Positions 10,918 to 23,029 of a stretch of 64,000 nt of DNA are shown one piece after another. The stretch's first letter is position 1. Every line of letters starts with the position of its first letter. The stretch lies in contig CM062290.1 of the NCBI GenBank assembly GCA_031216915.1, positions 386,118,718 to 386,182,717 on the forward strand. The letters run 5' to 3'. The notes under the pieces were generated by a model. The model was given only the letters and a program-made list of their open reading frames with translations. It made no database searches and had not been told where the DNA came from. Position numbers and translations under genes: made by a program. The DNA comes from Pictodentalium vernedei. Taxonomy: Eukaryota > Mollusca > Scaphopoda > Dentaliida > Dentaliidae.

Positions 10918-11384
10918 TCAAAGATCAGCGATGGTCTACATAAGTGTTAGCCTGGTTCCAGGCCATAACCGCGCCAAAGTGTTTGCAGAAAGTGACCACA
11001 GATACTCAGCGCAAACTGACAACTAAGAGAAATGATACGTGATAACAATTTTTGAACGAGCCTCTTTTCCCCCTTAATAAATATATAAATATATATATAG
11101 AGGGGAGACAGTAAGTTTTACATTGATGTATGACTTTATTGTTGGGCGTTCTTGGCTTATTCATAACTAATGAGAATGTCGGAGAAAAGCAAAAAGTCAG
11201 ACAAAGCTGGGAACACATAAATGGGTCATAACCTAATTTCTATCAGTCCTGTCCTTCCATTGGCTACTATTCGTGTCGAGAAAGTCGCTAGTCAATGGGA
11301 CAGGTCTATTGTTGGGAATGGAAAATCCAATCATTGCATTGCATGATATTCACAAACTGCCCACGAGAAAGCCAAATGAAAGTG

Positions 11385-12521
11385 GCAATGACACTGTAGC
11401 TTAACTTGACTGTGTGTTGTGTTTGGTGAAAAGGATAATGTTCAGTGTTTATGAAAGGATTATGAAATAAGTCAAGAATTGTGATAATTGAGAATATATT
11501 AATTTCTGTTCCCTACATGCTATGTTTTCAATAAAAAATAATTTGAGGTGTAGACTGTACTGAAGATTTGAGGCCTGGGTTGATGTGGGCCTCGCAGTTA
11601 ACGTATGTTAACCAAAGTTACTAAGTTACAGGAAAATCATTCCAAAACGAATCATCCTACCAAGTTACAATGAAATCCCTTCATAAATATGACTCGTAGA
11701 CTTTGCGAAAGGAATCTAGGTCACGTGCTGGGCTGGCGGTCACGGTTGACCGATCGATCAAAATAGGACAGTCTCATCTAGATATCGTACCGAATGTGTC
11801 CTACCAAGTTACACCAAGTTACAATGAAATCACTTCATAACAACAACCTGTAGACAGTGCTAATGCAATCTAGGTCACGTGATCAGGCGGCGATAACGGA
11901 TGACCGATCGTGACCAAAACAGGACAGTCTCATCTGGACATCATACCGAGTTATCCCTCCAAGTTGTAAAGTAAAATCACGTCATACATATAAACTGTAG
12001 ACTGTTCAAACAAATTTAGGTGACGCGACTGTACGGCCGTTACGATTGTCCGATCACGGCCATGAATGGACGTTCTCATCTAGATATTATACTGAGTCGT
12101 CCTACAAATTTTCAATGAAATTCCTTCATAAATGCAACCTGCAGACTGTGCTAAAGGAATCCAACGAAGGTAACGGTCCCCTGCGACCGACAAACATGAC
12201 TGAACCCAGTCAAAATACGACGTTCTCATATAGACATTATACAGAGCCATCCTTCCAAGTCACAATGAAATCCCTTCATAAATACGATCTGTAGACTGTG
12301 CTAAAGGTTTTTGGGCCCGCGCAGCCGTCACGGTTGACCGATCGCGACCAAAAGGGGACGTTCACATCCAGACATGACCCCGAACCTGCATATGAAATTC
12401 CGTGATGATCGAACAAGAACTACGGGGGTGTAGCCTGTGCTAAAGAAAAAGTGAACAGACTAACAGACTCAGACTTTCGCACGCGTGATGGCAATAGCTT
12501 ATCTTGACTTTGTCAAGTTAA
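11385..12521 (+). mobile_element. Tandem-array element with Helitron-like 3' hairpin (copy A)
   Basis: From ~11620 about six diverged units follow one another at ~145-155 bp. Each is marked by CAAGTTACAATGAAATC, CTTCATAAATA, TGTAGACTGTGCTAAAG and GGGACGTTCTCATCTAGACA. The 3' end is CTTGACTTTGTCAAG followed by TTAA (12518-12521). The 5' leader (CTGTTCCCTACATGCTATG) recurs at 28870 before the array of copy B. Non-coding. The layout (leader, tandem core, short tail) recalls the pearl/HINE elements of bivalves, which are non-autonomous Helentron relatives; this link is inferred. Confidence 0.68.
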
Positions 12522-12866
12522 TCGAAAAATTAGACCTGTGGTCACCAAGTATGAATTAATTGATAGTTACTAACTGAGCTGGAGGTATTCATGAATTTGA
12601 ACAACCTGCCAACGTGCGGTATGTGACGCCGAGACGCGAGGTAAAACACTTACTTACACGCCAATTCACAGAATGCACGGACCCAGGTATGGTAAGTGAG
12701 TACAAGTTGTCACTTGAACACCTAGTCTATTGTTCTATAGGGTATTTCACGACTCTTACCAACCCGGAGAAGACAAGGGAATTGGCGTCCAAATTCGATT
12801 TGCGTTTAAAAATCAAGAGTGCGAAAAAAAACCAGTTTGGGAACCTACTTTCGTTATTAGGAATCT

Positions 12867-13219
12867 GTGGCTCAGTTGGTAGATGTACAGGCTGCAAGCC
12901 GAGAGGTCCTCGGTTCGAATCCCACCTGCGGCAACCGCGTTGTGTCCTTGGGCAAGACACTTCACCTCCATTGCCCACGTGGGGGCACGGTGACGTTGTG
13001 TACTAAGGCGTACTGCACGTCGATGGTGCACCTGTCTTCAGTCAATGCTAACCCTGCTTGTGTGGAGTTGGTATGTTGGGGAGCTGACAGTTGCTCGCCG
13101 TTCCTCGGTGGTTCTCTCCGGGTACTCCGGCTTCCTCCACCCGTAAAACTGTCACGATCATGGTTAGCCATTGTGCAGAAATATGTGACCTTAAACACCA
13201 ATAAATAAATATAAATTAT
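12867..13219 (+). mobile_element. tRNA-derived SINE with target-site duplication
   Basis: Starts at the A-box region (GTGGCTCAGTTGGTAGATG), carries the B box GGTTCGAATCC and the same body as 2361-2727, and ends AAACACCAATAAATAAATA. It is flanked by ATTAGGAATCT at 12856-12866 and 13220-13230. A few bases of the head are missing compared with the first copy. Confidence 0.93.
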
Positions 13220-14094
13220 ATTAGGAATCTACTTTGTTTCGACCAGGAAATCTCTTTGACTGATTGTAAAACTGGTAAATACAGGTGGTGATCCAGTTAT
13301 TTGTTACTGTTAGTGGGTTTGTCTTAATAAGTGTTAGTAGTAGTGCTCGCACGTTTCAGGGATAGTTTGCCGGACCTCGGTGTCGGACCTCGGAAGTGAC
13401 GTCATGTCACGTGACCTAGTGCCGCCATGTTGTGTTGTCATGGTAACCCGCGTGAGCGGCCATATTGTGACGTCATCTCCATAGTGATACGTGATGTGAG
13501 TGCGCATGCGCAGCGCGTGTTGTTAGGGTGATACGTGTTTCCGTCGTCCATTTTGTATCCTAGAGGCCGCCATCTTGGTTTCTATGGTAGCATGTGATTG
13601 CTATGTTACCCAATTTTTCTGCAATAAGACGGGGTATGTTTTGAGGGTGTGTTCCATTGTAGAAGAGTAAATCTAATTACCACAAACAACCCGACAATCC
13701 TTCCAAATCACCAAAATCCACCCCAACTTTTACTATTTCGAATTCTTCCAGAATTCTCTGCTTCTATCTATATATGTAATAGTTATCGTTTATCTGGCCA
13801 TGTTCCTTTATTCTCAGTATACTCCAGTAGCGTAGACGAGCCTATTAGTTGGAACAGTTTACCTTATTATTACTATATTTAGCAATTTCTGGTCTATTCT
13901 TGTTAGTTCTGACCCTATTCCAAGTACTCTTTTTGTTTCATTTATCTAGATAATAACTAACCAATCAGATTGCTTGATTTCTCATAATCTGCATGCAGAG
14001 TTATCTCCCTTCTGTAAAATAAAAGCCTATATCCAATGGCCATATCTCATGGAATCCCATTTTTTGCAAAACACCTGTGGCTATGGAATCCATT

Positions 14095-14565
14095 TTTTGT
14101 CGTATGAGGCCATGAGGGCTATGTAAAAGCCCTCAATGAGTCCTCATTTATTATCCCTCATAGCCTCATTGAATTTTGAGGTTATGAGGACTATTAAAAA
14201 TCCCTCAATGAGGTATAATTTACTACGACTCTTAGCCTCATTTCAGTATTTGAGGATACCTATGGCCTGGTATTGTATTATTCGAGGATACCTATTGAGG
14301 ATACCGTTAGGAGAATCCCTTTTTTGTCGTATGAGGCCATGAGGGCTATGTAAAAGCCCTCAATGAGTCCTCATTTATTATCCATCATAGCCTCATTGAA
14401 TTTTGAGGTTATGAGGACCATTAAAAATCCCTCAATGAGGTATAATTTACTACGACTCTTAGCCTCATTTCAGTATTTGAGGATACCTATGGCCTGGTAT
14501 TGTATTATTTGAGGATACCTATTGAGGATACCTATCGAGGATGCCTTTTGGAGAATCCCTTTTTG
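14095..14565 (+). repeat. Tandem ~207-230-bp repeat block in the left arm
   Basis: Two units marked by AGCCTCATTGAATTTTGAGG, CCCTCAATGAGGTATAATTT and TTTTTTGTCGTATGAGGCC. Each unit contains the same ~68-codon open frame, but this frame is a by-product of recent copying; it has no upstream start context and no recognisable motif. Further blocks are at 15884-16350 (+) and 17280-17740 (-). Confidence 0.8.
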
Positions 14566-15883
14566 TCGCATTAGGCTATGTAAAAACCCTCAATGGGTCT
14601 AATGTAGTCTTACCAACCGCTTCCATCTTGTCGCCAAAGCTCCAAGGCCATTACAGGTCTATGGCCTATCCGTCCTATCATTAGCTTCTACAGCAGTCTT
14701 GTTCCATTGCGGCCTTGTACCAGTACTATTGGCTTCTGTTATTCTTATATCTCATCCATTACTTCCTAGCTATACCTATCTCAGTCTCGACTATAACATT
14801 GATCAAGGTTGAATCAGATTTCCCCTGTATACATATAAGGCATTCCGTTATTGAGATTCCTAGCCAAGCCTGTAAAATTTGGTTTGCGTGTTTTAACATC
14901 GACACTCGAAGGTATTCCCCTTCCCTACTGGAAGAATTCAGTTTAATGGGTTGTATTCTCGAGTTAATATTCAAATCATCTTTCGTTATAGTTTCATTAA
15001 GTTTAAAATTTATTAAGTTAAACTTTGTTCAGTTCAAAAGGGAGTGTTAATACCTTCATTAAGGTTATAGTTAAAAACTTTCTGGACTTCAAAGGGGTTT
15101 TAATTACATAAATTTCATTCAGTTGAAAACTTTGTTCAGTTCAAAGGGTTCATTCAGGTTTGTTCAATTTAAGAGAGGGGGGGGGGGGGGGGTTAAAATT
15201 GGGTTATATTTAAGGGTTAGAGTTCATTCAGTTGAAAACTTTGTTATAGTCAATTCACTTCGATAACTTCATTGGATCATTGTTCACTTTGTTTTGTTCA
15301 CTTCCATCTTGATTGTATTTGGTCAGATCTGTTCAGTCTGTCCAAATAGTTCAATCAATCCGACTAGTTTGACATTCTTTTCACGTGATTGCTATGTTAT
15401 CCAATTTTTCTGCAATAAGACGGGGTATGTTTTGAGGGTGTGTTCCATTGTAGAAGAGTAAATCTAATTACCACAAACAACCCGACAAACCTTCCAAATC
15501 ACCAAAATTCACCCCAACTTTTACTATTTCGAATTCTTCCAGAATTCTCTGCTTATATCTATATATGTAATAGTTATCGTTTATCTGGCCATGTTCCTTA
15601 TTCTCAGTATACTCCAGTAGCGTAGAAGAGCCTATTAGTTGGAACAGTTTACCTTATTATTACTATATTTAGCAATTTCTGGTCTATTCTTGTTAGTTCT
15701 GACCCTATTCCAAGTACTCTTGTTGTTTCATTTATCTAGATAATAACTAACCAATCAGATTGCTTGATTTCTCATAATCTGTATGCAGAGTTATCTCCCT
15801 TCTGTAAAATAAAAGCCTATATCCAATGGCCATATCCCATGGAATCCCATTTTTTTGCAAAACACCTGTGGCTATGGAATCCC

Positions 15884-16350
15884 TTTTTTGTCGTATGAGG
15901 CCATGAGGGCTATGTAAAAGCCCTCAATGAGTCCTCATTTATTATCCCTCATAGCCTCATTGAATTTTGAGGTTATGAGGACCATTAAAAATCCCTCAAT
16001 GAGGTATCATTTACTACGACTCTTAGCCTCATTTCAGTATTTGAGGATACCTATGGCCTGGTATTGTATTATTCGAGGATACCTATCGAGGATACCGTTA
16101 GGAGAATCCCTTTTTTGTCGTATGAGGCCATGAGGGCAATGTAAAAGCCCTCAATGAGTCCTCATTTATTATCCCTCATAGCCTCATTGAATTTTGAGGT
16201 TATGAGGACCATTAAAAATCCCTCAATGAGGTATAATTTACTACGACTCTTAGCCTCATTTCAGTATTTGAGGATACCTATGGCCTGGTATTGTATTATT
16301 TTAGGATACCTATTGAGGATACCTATCGAGGGTGCCTTTTGGAGAATCCC
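15884..16350 (+). repeat. Tandem repeat block, central copy
   Basis: Same units as 14095-14565, part of the direct duplication inside the long-armed element. Confidence 0.8.
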
Positions 16351-17279
16351 TACTGGAAGAATTCAATTTAATGGGTTGTATTCTCGAGTTAATATTCAAA
16401 TCATCTTTCGTTATATTTTCATTAAGTTTAAAATTTATTAAGTTAAACTTTGTTCAGTTCAAAAGGGAGTGTTAATACCTTCATTAAGGTTATAGTTAAA
16501 AACTTTCTGGACTTCAAAGGGGTTTTAATTACATAAAGTTCATTCAGTTGAAAACTTTGTTCAGTTCAAAGGGTTCATTCAGGTTTGTTCAATTTAAGGG
16601 GGGTTAAAATTGGGTTATATTTAAGGGTTAGAGTTCATTCAGTTGAAAACTTTGTTATGGTCAATGGTCAATTCACTTCGATAACTTCATTGGATCATTG
16701 TTCACTTTGTTTTGTTCACTTCCATCTTGACTGTATTTGGTCAGATCTGTTCAGTCTGTCCAAATAGTTCGATCAATCCGACTAGTTTGACATTCTTTCA
16801 CTTTGTTATGTTTACTTCGATCTTGGTTATGTTGGATCTGTACCTTTGTTATTTTGTAGTGGCTGGTTGTATTTGTTCAGAGTATTGTAGTCATTGTTGA
16901 ATTGGGGGTTATCAATCCCTTTCCATACCCTCGAGTGTCGATGTTAAAACACGGAATCCAAATTTTACGGACTCGGCTAGGAATCTCAATAACGGAATGC
17001 CTTATATGTATACAGGGGAAATCTGATTCAATCTTGATCAATGTTATAGTCGAGACTGAGATAGGTATAGCTAGGAAGTAATGGATGAGATATGGGGCAG
17101 AATAACAGAAGCCAATAGTAATGGTACAAGGCCGCAATGGAACAAGACTGCTGTAGAAGCTAATGATAGGACAGATAGGCTATAGACCTGTAATGGCCTT
17201 GAAGCTTTGGCGACAAGATGGAAGCGGTTGGTAAGACTACATTAGACCCATTGAGGGCCTTTACATAGCCTAATGCGAC

Positions 17280-17740
17280 ACAAAAGGGATTCTCCAAAAG
17301 GTATCCTCAATAGGTATCCTCAAATAATACAATACCAGGCCATAGGTATCCTCAAATACTGAAATGAGGATAAGAGTCGTAGTAAATTATACCTCATTGA
17401 GGGATTTTTAATGGTCCTCATAATCTCAAAATTCAATGAGGCCATGAGGGATAATAAATGAGGACTCATTGAGGGCTTTTACATAGCCCTCATGGCCTCA
17501 TACGACAAAAAAGGGATTCTCCTAAAGGTATCCTCGGTAGGTATCCTCGAATAATACAATACCAGGCCATAGGTATCCTCAAATACCGAAATGAGGCTAA
17601 GAGTCGTAGTAAATTATACCTCATTGAGGGATTTTTAATGGTCCTCATAACCTCAAAATTCAATGAGGCTATGAGGGATAATAAATGAGGACTCATTGAG
17701 GGCTTTTACATAGCCCTCATGGCCTCATACGACAAAAAAG
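17280..17740 (-). repeat. Tandem repeat block in the right arm
   Basis: Inverted copy of 14095-14565; two units. Confidence 0.8.
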
Positions 17741-18503
17741 GGATTCCATAGCCACAGGTGTTTTGCAAAAAAAAAGGATTCCATGGGATATGGCCATTGG
17801 ATATAGGCTTTTATTTTACAGAAGGGAGATAACTCTGCATACAGATTATGGGAAATCAAGCAATCTGATTGGTTAGTTATTATCTAGATAAATGAAACAA
17901 CAAGAGTACTTGGAATAGGGTCAGAACTAACAAGAATAGACCAGAAATTGCTAAATATAGTAATAATAAGGTAAACTGTTCCAACTAATAGGCTCTTCTA
18001 CGCTACTGGAGTATACTCTAGAATAAAGGAACATGGCCAGATAAACGATAACTATTACATATATAGATAGAAGCAGAGAATTCTAGAAGAATTCGAAATA
18101 GTAAAAGTTGGGGTGGATTTTGGTGATTTGGAAGGATTGTCGGGTTGTTTGTGGTAATTAGATTTACTCTTCTACAATGGAACACACCCTCAAAACATAC
18201 CCCGTCTTATTGCAGTAAAATTGGGTAACATAGCAATCACGTGCTACCATAGAAACCAAGATGGCGGCCTCCAGTATACAAAATGGACGACGGAAACACG
18301 TATCACCCTAACAACACGCGCTGCGCATGTGCACTCACATCACGTATCACTATGGAGATGACGTCACAACATGGCCGCTCACGCGGGTTACCATGACAAC
18401 ACAACATGGCGGCACTAGGTCACGTGACATGACGTCACTTCCGAGGTCCGGCACCGAGGTCCGGCAAACTATCCCTAAAACGTGCGAGCACTACTACTAG
18501 TGT

Positions 18504-19484
18504 TTTTTATGTTTCTCCCTGGCACTCTCATTAATTATAAATAGCCGAAATGCCAAGTGACATATCAGTGTAAAGCTTATTGTTTCCCCCTCGAAGTGAC
18601 ACCGAGTATTCGGGAATACACAAAATGGTTCAAATCAGAGACGAATAGAGAGACGGTTGATTTATTTTGAAAAGTTGTACATCGTGTTATATTGATATAT
18701 CTATTACAGTACGGCCATCGTGGACTGGTCACTTTCCACTGATTCCAAACATCACTGCTCACAAGTGGATTATGATCAGTACACGGCGGCTGTTACAATA
18801 AGAGGCGAAGAGAATCGATCAAAAAAATAGTTATCAACTATCAGTTTTCCTAGTTGTGAAAGTAACTGATAGCTTGAAGCAGAACTTCAGCTAATGGACC
18901 GCTGAGTTTACACCCTGAGGACCATCAGCATAAGCATTGCTTGTATTTCTTTTTTTTTGGAAGCACCGTTTTGTTTGGATCGGTGTTTGGGGTGGGTAGC
19001 GTGGGCGTCGCGAAGATAGCCGATTGGGGTGGGGTGTGATTGAAACATGTGATGGCTCAAGACCCGAATGGCTAATAATATTCCAGTTACTTCATCAAGA
19101 TATGTCTTTGACGTAATATTCCAACTACATCATCAAAGTATGCCTTCGTCGATGTAGTTGCAATCTTAGTCAGGATTATAGTTAAAAAAAACAAAAACTC
19201 AAGACTTCTTTGAAGCTGAGGAGAGTATTATATGAAGACCAATATCGATGAAAAAACATGCTGGTCATAACTGTTGGTGCCCCTCTGCACCCCCATCCCG
19301 GCATTTTTTAAACCTCACCATTAGATTCCTGGTAAAAACGTACCCCTAGTAGACACCTTTGAAGACATATATCGGTAAAAAAGAATTTGGTCATAACTTT
19401 TGGTGCCCCCTACACCCCAACCCCCCACACTTTTTTAAACCTGACGATGAACTCCGCCATAAAAAAGTACTCCTAGTAGACCCA
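18504..19484. other. Intronic DNA with one diverged repeat
   Basis: No gene. 19010-19190 (GATAGCCGATTGGGG, CCAACTACATCATCAA) resembles 24455-24600 and is a low-copy repeat. 19200-19470 contains two similar ~120-bp segments around GGTCATAACT.TTGGTGCCCC. Confidence 0.4.
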
Positions 19485-19485
19485 T

Positions 19486-19681
19486 TTTGGTGTTTACTGT
19501 GGTAAACGAGTTCCGCTTTACTAGTAAAATAGGACCCAGTCACCAATGCTTGGGGTGAAAGTCCTCTAAAATGGGCAACATGTAGATCAACGATTAACTA
19601 AACTTGACTTCATCTCCATGTTGTGTCACGATTAGCCATGGTGCATAAATATGTGACGTTAACCACCAACAAACAAACAAA
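19486..19681 (+). mobile_element. Second short retroelement family, 3' part
   Basis: TTTACTGTGGTAAAC...ACCAATGCTTGGGGTG...AAATGGGCAACATG, then the same tail as the SINE (ATTAGCCATGGTGCATAAATATGTGAC...). Copies lie at 24160-24422 (+) and 58465-58695 (-). Head and pol III boxes are not visible. A shared 3' tail suggests mobilisation by the same LINE. Confidence 0.6.
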
Positions 19682-19984
19682 CAAGACCCATTTTGGACAC
19701 TCGGGATGGCCCCATATTCATTTCTGTAGTGGACAGACAGACATACAGACATTCTAAAATATAGTATAGAGATATAACCATATATGTAATAGTTGTGACG
19801 AAACTTAATTATTTAACACATACCATACCGGTGCTACTAATTGGTCATGCTGAGCACTAACGGCCCGAAACGGAAAGTGCAGATGTCCATTTGTAAAGCC
19901 CACTGTGTGAGTTGTGACACCAAGTTGCAGTATCAAATCTATAGTCTTTTAGAAACTACATGATAGTAGTAGATGTGGAGATCG

Positions 19985-21159
19985 TGCCAGATTGGATGGA
20001 GGGAAAGGTGGAGGGGGAGTGACGTCATAGTTACGTGACCCAGTTACATCATGTTTGGTTGTCATGGTACCCACGTAAGCAGCCATCCATCTTGTGACGT
20101 CATTACTATAGTGATACGTGATCCTAGTACGCATGTGCAGCGCGTGTTGTTGGGGTGATAGTGTTTCCCTCGGCCATTTTGTATACTGAAAACCGCCATC
20201 TTGGTTAATATGGTAGCACGTACTTGCTATGTTACCTAAAGGCCTGCAATAGGACAGTAGTATGTTCGGAGGGTATGATCGATTGAATAAGTGTAATTTT
20301 CCGATTCGCAGAATTACCCAAATAAAACCGACAATGCCTCCAAATCACCCAAAATTCATTTTTATTTCATATGAAACCCCAGATTGGGGATATAATAATA
20401 GCACGTGGTTGCTATCTGACCCAGAGGTTTACAATAGATCACAGGTATGTTTCTTTGAACTAGAGTATATCTAATTACCACAAACAACCCGACAATCCAT
20501 CCAAATCACTAAAAACAACTTTATTTACTACGCATTCATCAATAATTCTATTTATAATAGTAGCACGTAGGGGTCCGGGGGTACGTTCGACGGAACTAGA
20601 GTATATCTAATTACCACAAACAATCCGAGATTGTTTATTTGGCTCGCATCCCTGCAGAATCATCGGTGTCTATCTATGTTTCCACAAGCTCTGTGTTATG
20701 ACTCCCCCCCCCCCCCCCCCCCCATCTACTTGTAAAGTATTCTGACTTCCCTAGATGTTTATGTCATGTGTACACATTACATGTAGCACATAGGCACATG
20801 CTGGATGTGCCGATATGTACTTATATGAAAATGCACATTGTGTCACATTGTGCATTTTCATATAAGTACATATCGGCACATCCAGCATGGCCGATTTCCT
20901 ATACAGCTCCTTGCTCCTATATGGCTCCTAGCTCCTATACATGTAGTCTTACCTCGAGTGGCTCCACATACTGCTCGAACGACTCGAATCCCATCGAGCA
21001 AATGAGCTTTAGAGCAATTGCTCTATCGAGTGACTCGCATATACGGCTCTTAGCCTCACTTCGGTATGTAAGGATACCTATAACCCAGCATCATCATCAT
21101 CACATCATCATCCATCGACATCACATTTCTGACTTCAAAGTGTGAACACCTCGGATATC
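19985..21159 (+). repeat. Diverged relative of the long-armed element, left part
   Basis: 20015-20260 follows the arm order of 13380-13620: GTCATGGTA.CC, TGTGACGTCAT, GTGATACGTGAT, CAGCGCGTGTTGTT, CATTTTGTAT, CCGCCATCTTGGTT, TGCTATGTTACC. The phrase CACAAACAA.CCGA recurs near 20475 and 20610 as in the arms. 21050-21085 repeats CTCTTAGCCTCA.TTC.GTAT. A C20 homopolymer is at 20704-20723. Confidence 0.65.
20797..20889. repeat. 93-bp perfect-looking palindrome
   Basis: The arm CATGCTGGATGTGCCGATAT continues through GTACTTATATGAAAATGCACA and is then inverted around GTGTCAC. It lies inside the relative of the long-armed element. Confidence 0.88.
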
Positions 21160-21765
21160 ATGGAATTACCTGCTAGACTAGAGAAAGCCATATCAGCTCT
21201 GGGCGTCTCATGCCCTATCTCTTGGACTATCCAGGAAATAGGCTTGAGCGTCTATCTGAAACTGGAGTTTGAAGTGGAGAAAAGCATAACACCACCCTCT
21301 TCGGGGAGAGGTAGTACCCTTAGCGAGAGGATCCCCTCTCCCACTGGTCCTCACCCGAAGGGGCACGGAGGCCCTGAAGAGACTAGGAGCAAGAAAAAGA
21401 AGAAGAGTCCATCAACCAAGCGCAGGGACGCCCGGCGCTTGGAGGCCTTCCGGAATAGGAAGAAAGAGTTGAGTGAGGGGGTGTAGGTTCTGGGGGCAGC
21501 CGCCAGTTCCCCTCCTAGTCCCACTGACACACGCAACCAACTGCCGGCCCCTGAGCCGGTACAGTTGGATGAGGGACGGCCAGTGGACAATGAGGAGGAA
21601 CTGGAAGTTGCATTTTCACCACCTCACTCCCCTCTTCCTTCACTACCGGAAAGCCCGGAAGCGGAAGTCACAATTGAACAGCCACCTCAGTCTTCGGACA
21701 CCATCGACATAGAGAGCGTACTTGAGAGATGTAACCGAATCTCCACCGAGGTCGATGCATACTAA
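21160..21765 (+). pseudogene. Small basic/acidic ORF of unknown function with one internal stop; probable mobile-element gene
   Basis: From ATG at 21160 the frame runs to a TAG at 21484-21486, then stays open in the same frame to 21763-21765 (TAA): 201 codons plus one internal and one terminal stop. The N-terminal ~45 residues contain small hydrophobic helices (ending near SVYLKLEFEVE). The middle is proline-rich and then strongly basic (SKKKKKSPSTKRRDARRLE). After the stop the protein is acidic and Pro/Ser-rich (NEEELEVAF, PPHSPLPSLPESPE) and ends in a helix near VLERCNRIS. Continuity of character on both sides suggests one gene interrupted by a nonsense change. It lies between two direct ~75-bp repeats (near 20915 and 22010) inside the relative of the long-armed element, so it is probably that element's gene. 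I do not recognise the family. Confidence 0.5.
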
Positions 21766-22120
21766 AACAAGTCCAAGGAAATAACCAGAACGGCATTAGA
21801 GCATCTCAGCTCAACAACAGCGCCAAACACCTCACCATCGCAACCACCTCATAAAAAAGAGCCGTAAAAACGAACGGGGATAGGCCTCCTCCTTCCTTCC
21901 CCCTCTGCCACGCCTCGACATACTACAAAACAAACAGTTAACTAAGGTCGATAGGGGCTTGCCCCAAACCATCCCTGCGCGCCTTCGGCGCGCGAAACCA
22001 TTCTATTCGGAGCTCCTATATGGCTCCTAGCTTCTATACAACTCGTATACAGCATCTATACAGGTAGTCTTACCTCGAGTGGCTCCACATACTGCTCAGT
22101 GGGATTCGAGTACAACCTTC
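21766..22120 (+). repeat. Right flank of the small ORF, with repeat and GC hairpin
   Basis: A GCGCGCCTTCGGCGCGC hairpin near 21978-21994 could be a terminator-like or structural stem. 22010-22115 repeats TCCTATATGGCTCCTAGC and TAGTCTTACCTCGAGTGGCT from 20917-20980 in the same orientation. 22120-22335 holds nothing recognisable. Confidence 0.5.
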
Positions 22121-22338
22121 TTTAGCAACACATTTCAGCCCGACGCTGCTGGACCAACCGCATGTTGCCTTCAGCGCTTATGATGAAGGGCGTTAGGGTT
22201 AATAAAATCAAATTGTTACTACTTCTTATCATGCCACTGACCAATGTTGAGTAAATGGCTATCTGTGTTTGAAACAGAAATGAACAATAACAAAAAAGCC
22301 ATCGTTTGTATTTCTAGTATTAGCCACCTTTTCAAGTG

Positions 22339-22640
22339 ATTTATTTATTGGTGTTTAAGGTCACATACTTATGCACAATGGCTAATCATGACCGTGACAG
22401 TTTTACGGGTGGAGGAAGCCGGAGTACCCGGAGAAAACCACCGAGCAACGACGAGCAGCTGCCAGCTCCCCAATATCATAACTCCGAACTGCAGCACAGG
22501 CAGGGTTAGATTGGTTGATAACATGCGCACCATCGACGTGCAGTACGCCTTAGTACACGGCGTCATCGTGCCCCCATTTGGACAATCGGGTTTAAGTGCC
22601 TTGCCTAAGGACACAACACGGGAGTCCGAATCGATCGCTC
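22339..22640 (-). mobile_element. SINE copy, minus strand, head missing
   Basis: Starts at the tail (TTTATTGGTGTTTAAGGTCACATA on the plus strand, one run shortened here) and continues through GGAGGAAGCCGGAGTACC to TAAGTGCCTTGCCTAAGGAC. The tRNA-like head is replaced by other sequence. Confidence 0.8.
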
Positions 22641-22827
22641 AGACGGTCATCCATCCAATGATTAACCGGGCTCGACGTTGCTTAAGTTCGGTGATCTGAC
22701 GAGATTTTCAAGTGATTAGTATTATCGAATTTTCTTACATAAGATTCACGTGATAACCCTTTCAATCCCGGTGGTGTTTTCCATGTCAGCTGCTATTGGA
22801 AGAGTCCAAATTCAGTATCTGGGGGAA

Positions 22828-22886
22828 GACCAATCAATATTTTCAACGTGCAGCCTTGAGGCTGCACGTTGAAAATATTGACTGAT
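22828..22886. repeat. 59-bp palindrome 145 bp upstream of the transporter 3' exon
   Basis: Inner arm TCAATATTTTCAACGTGCAG, inverted with a 6-7-nt centre (CCTTGAGG). Confidence 0.85.
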
Positions 22887-23029
22887 CTACCCCACACGTC
22901 TTCACTTAACATCCATCCTAGGCTAATGAAATTATAACGCATCTTGTTCCTAGGCTGGAAGAAAGGCCTCCCGGGTTCAATCAAAGCTACTTCAAATGGG
23001 TCAACACATTTTTTTCTTTTAAATTTCAG

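Larger units (their letters stand above)
13335..18499. mobile_element. 5.2-kb element with ~1.6-kb terminal inverted arms
   Basis: The left arm (13335 to ~14920) and right arm (~16912 to 18499) are inverted copies at high identity, from TAGTAGTAGTGCTCGCACG at the outer ends inwards. Candidate 4-bp duplications GTGT lie at 13331-13334 and 18500-18503. Each arm contains TGACGTCA/CACGTGAC-rich outer sequence, a middle block, and a block of ~210-230-bp repeats. The centre holds a further direct copy of the inner arm block (15386-16348) and of the block at ~14925-15380 (again at 16349-16800). No transposase-size ORF is present, so the element is non-autonomous or a foldback composite. Confidence 0.85.
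9459..23029 (+). other. 13.6-kb intron of the MFS transporter gene
   Basis: Bounded by GTAAGT at 9459 and a pyrimidine tract plus TTTCAG ending at 23029. The flanking exons match in phase and protein sequence. Almost all of it is repeats: SINEs, a tandem-array element, the 5.2-kb long-armed element, its diverged relative, and palindromes. No other host gene is visible inside. 10250-10820 and 10920-11380 hold no recognisable feature apart from a C-rich tract at 10139-10185. Confidence 0.83.

Noticed and set aside
14136-17696. A 68-codon open frame repeated at 14136, 15927, 16154 and (minus) 17490 with nearly identical protein
   Set aside because: It lies in a recently copied ~210-230-bp repeat; identity follows from the DNA copies. 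No motif or separate start context, so not annotated as a gene family.
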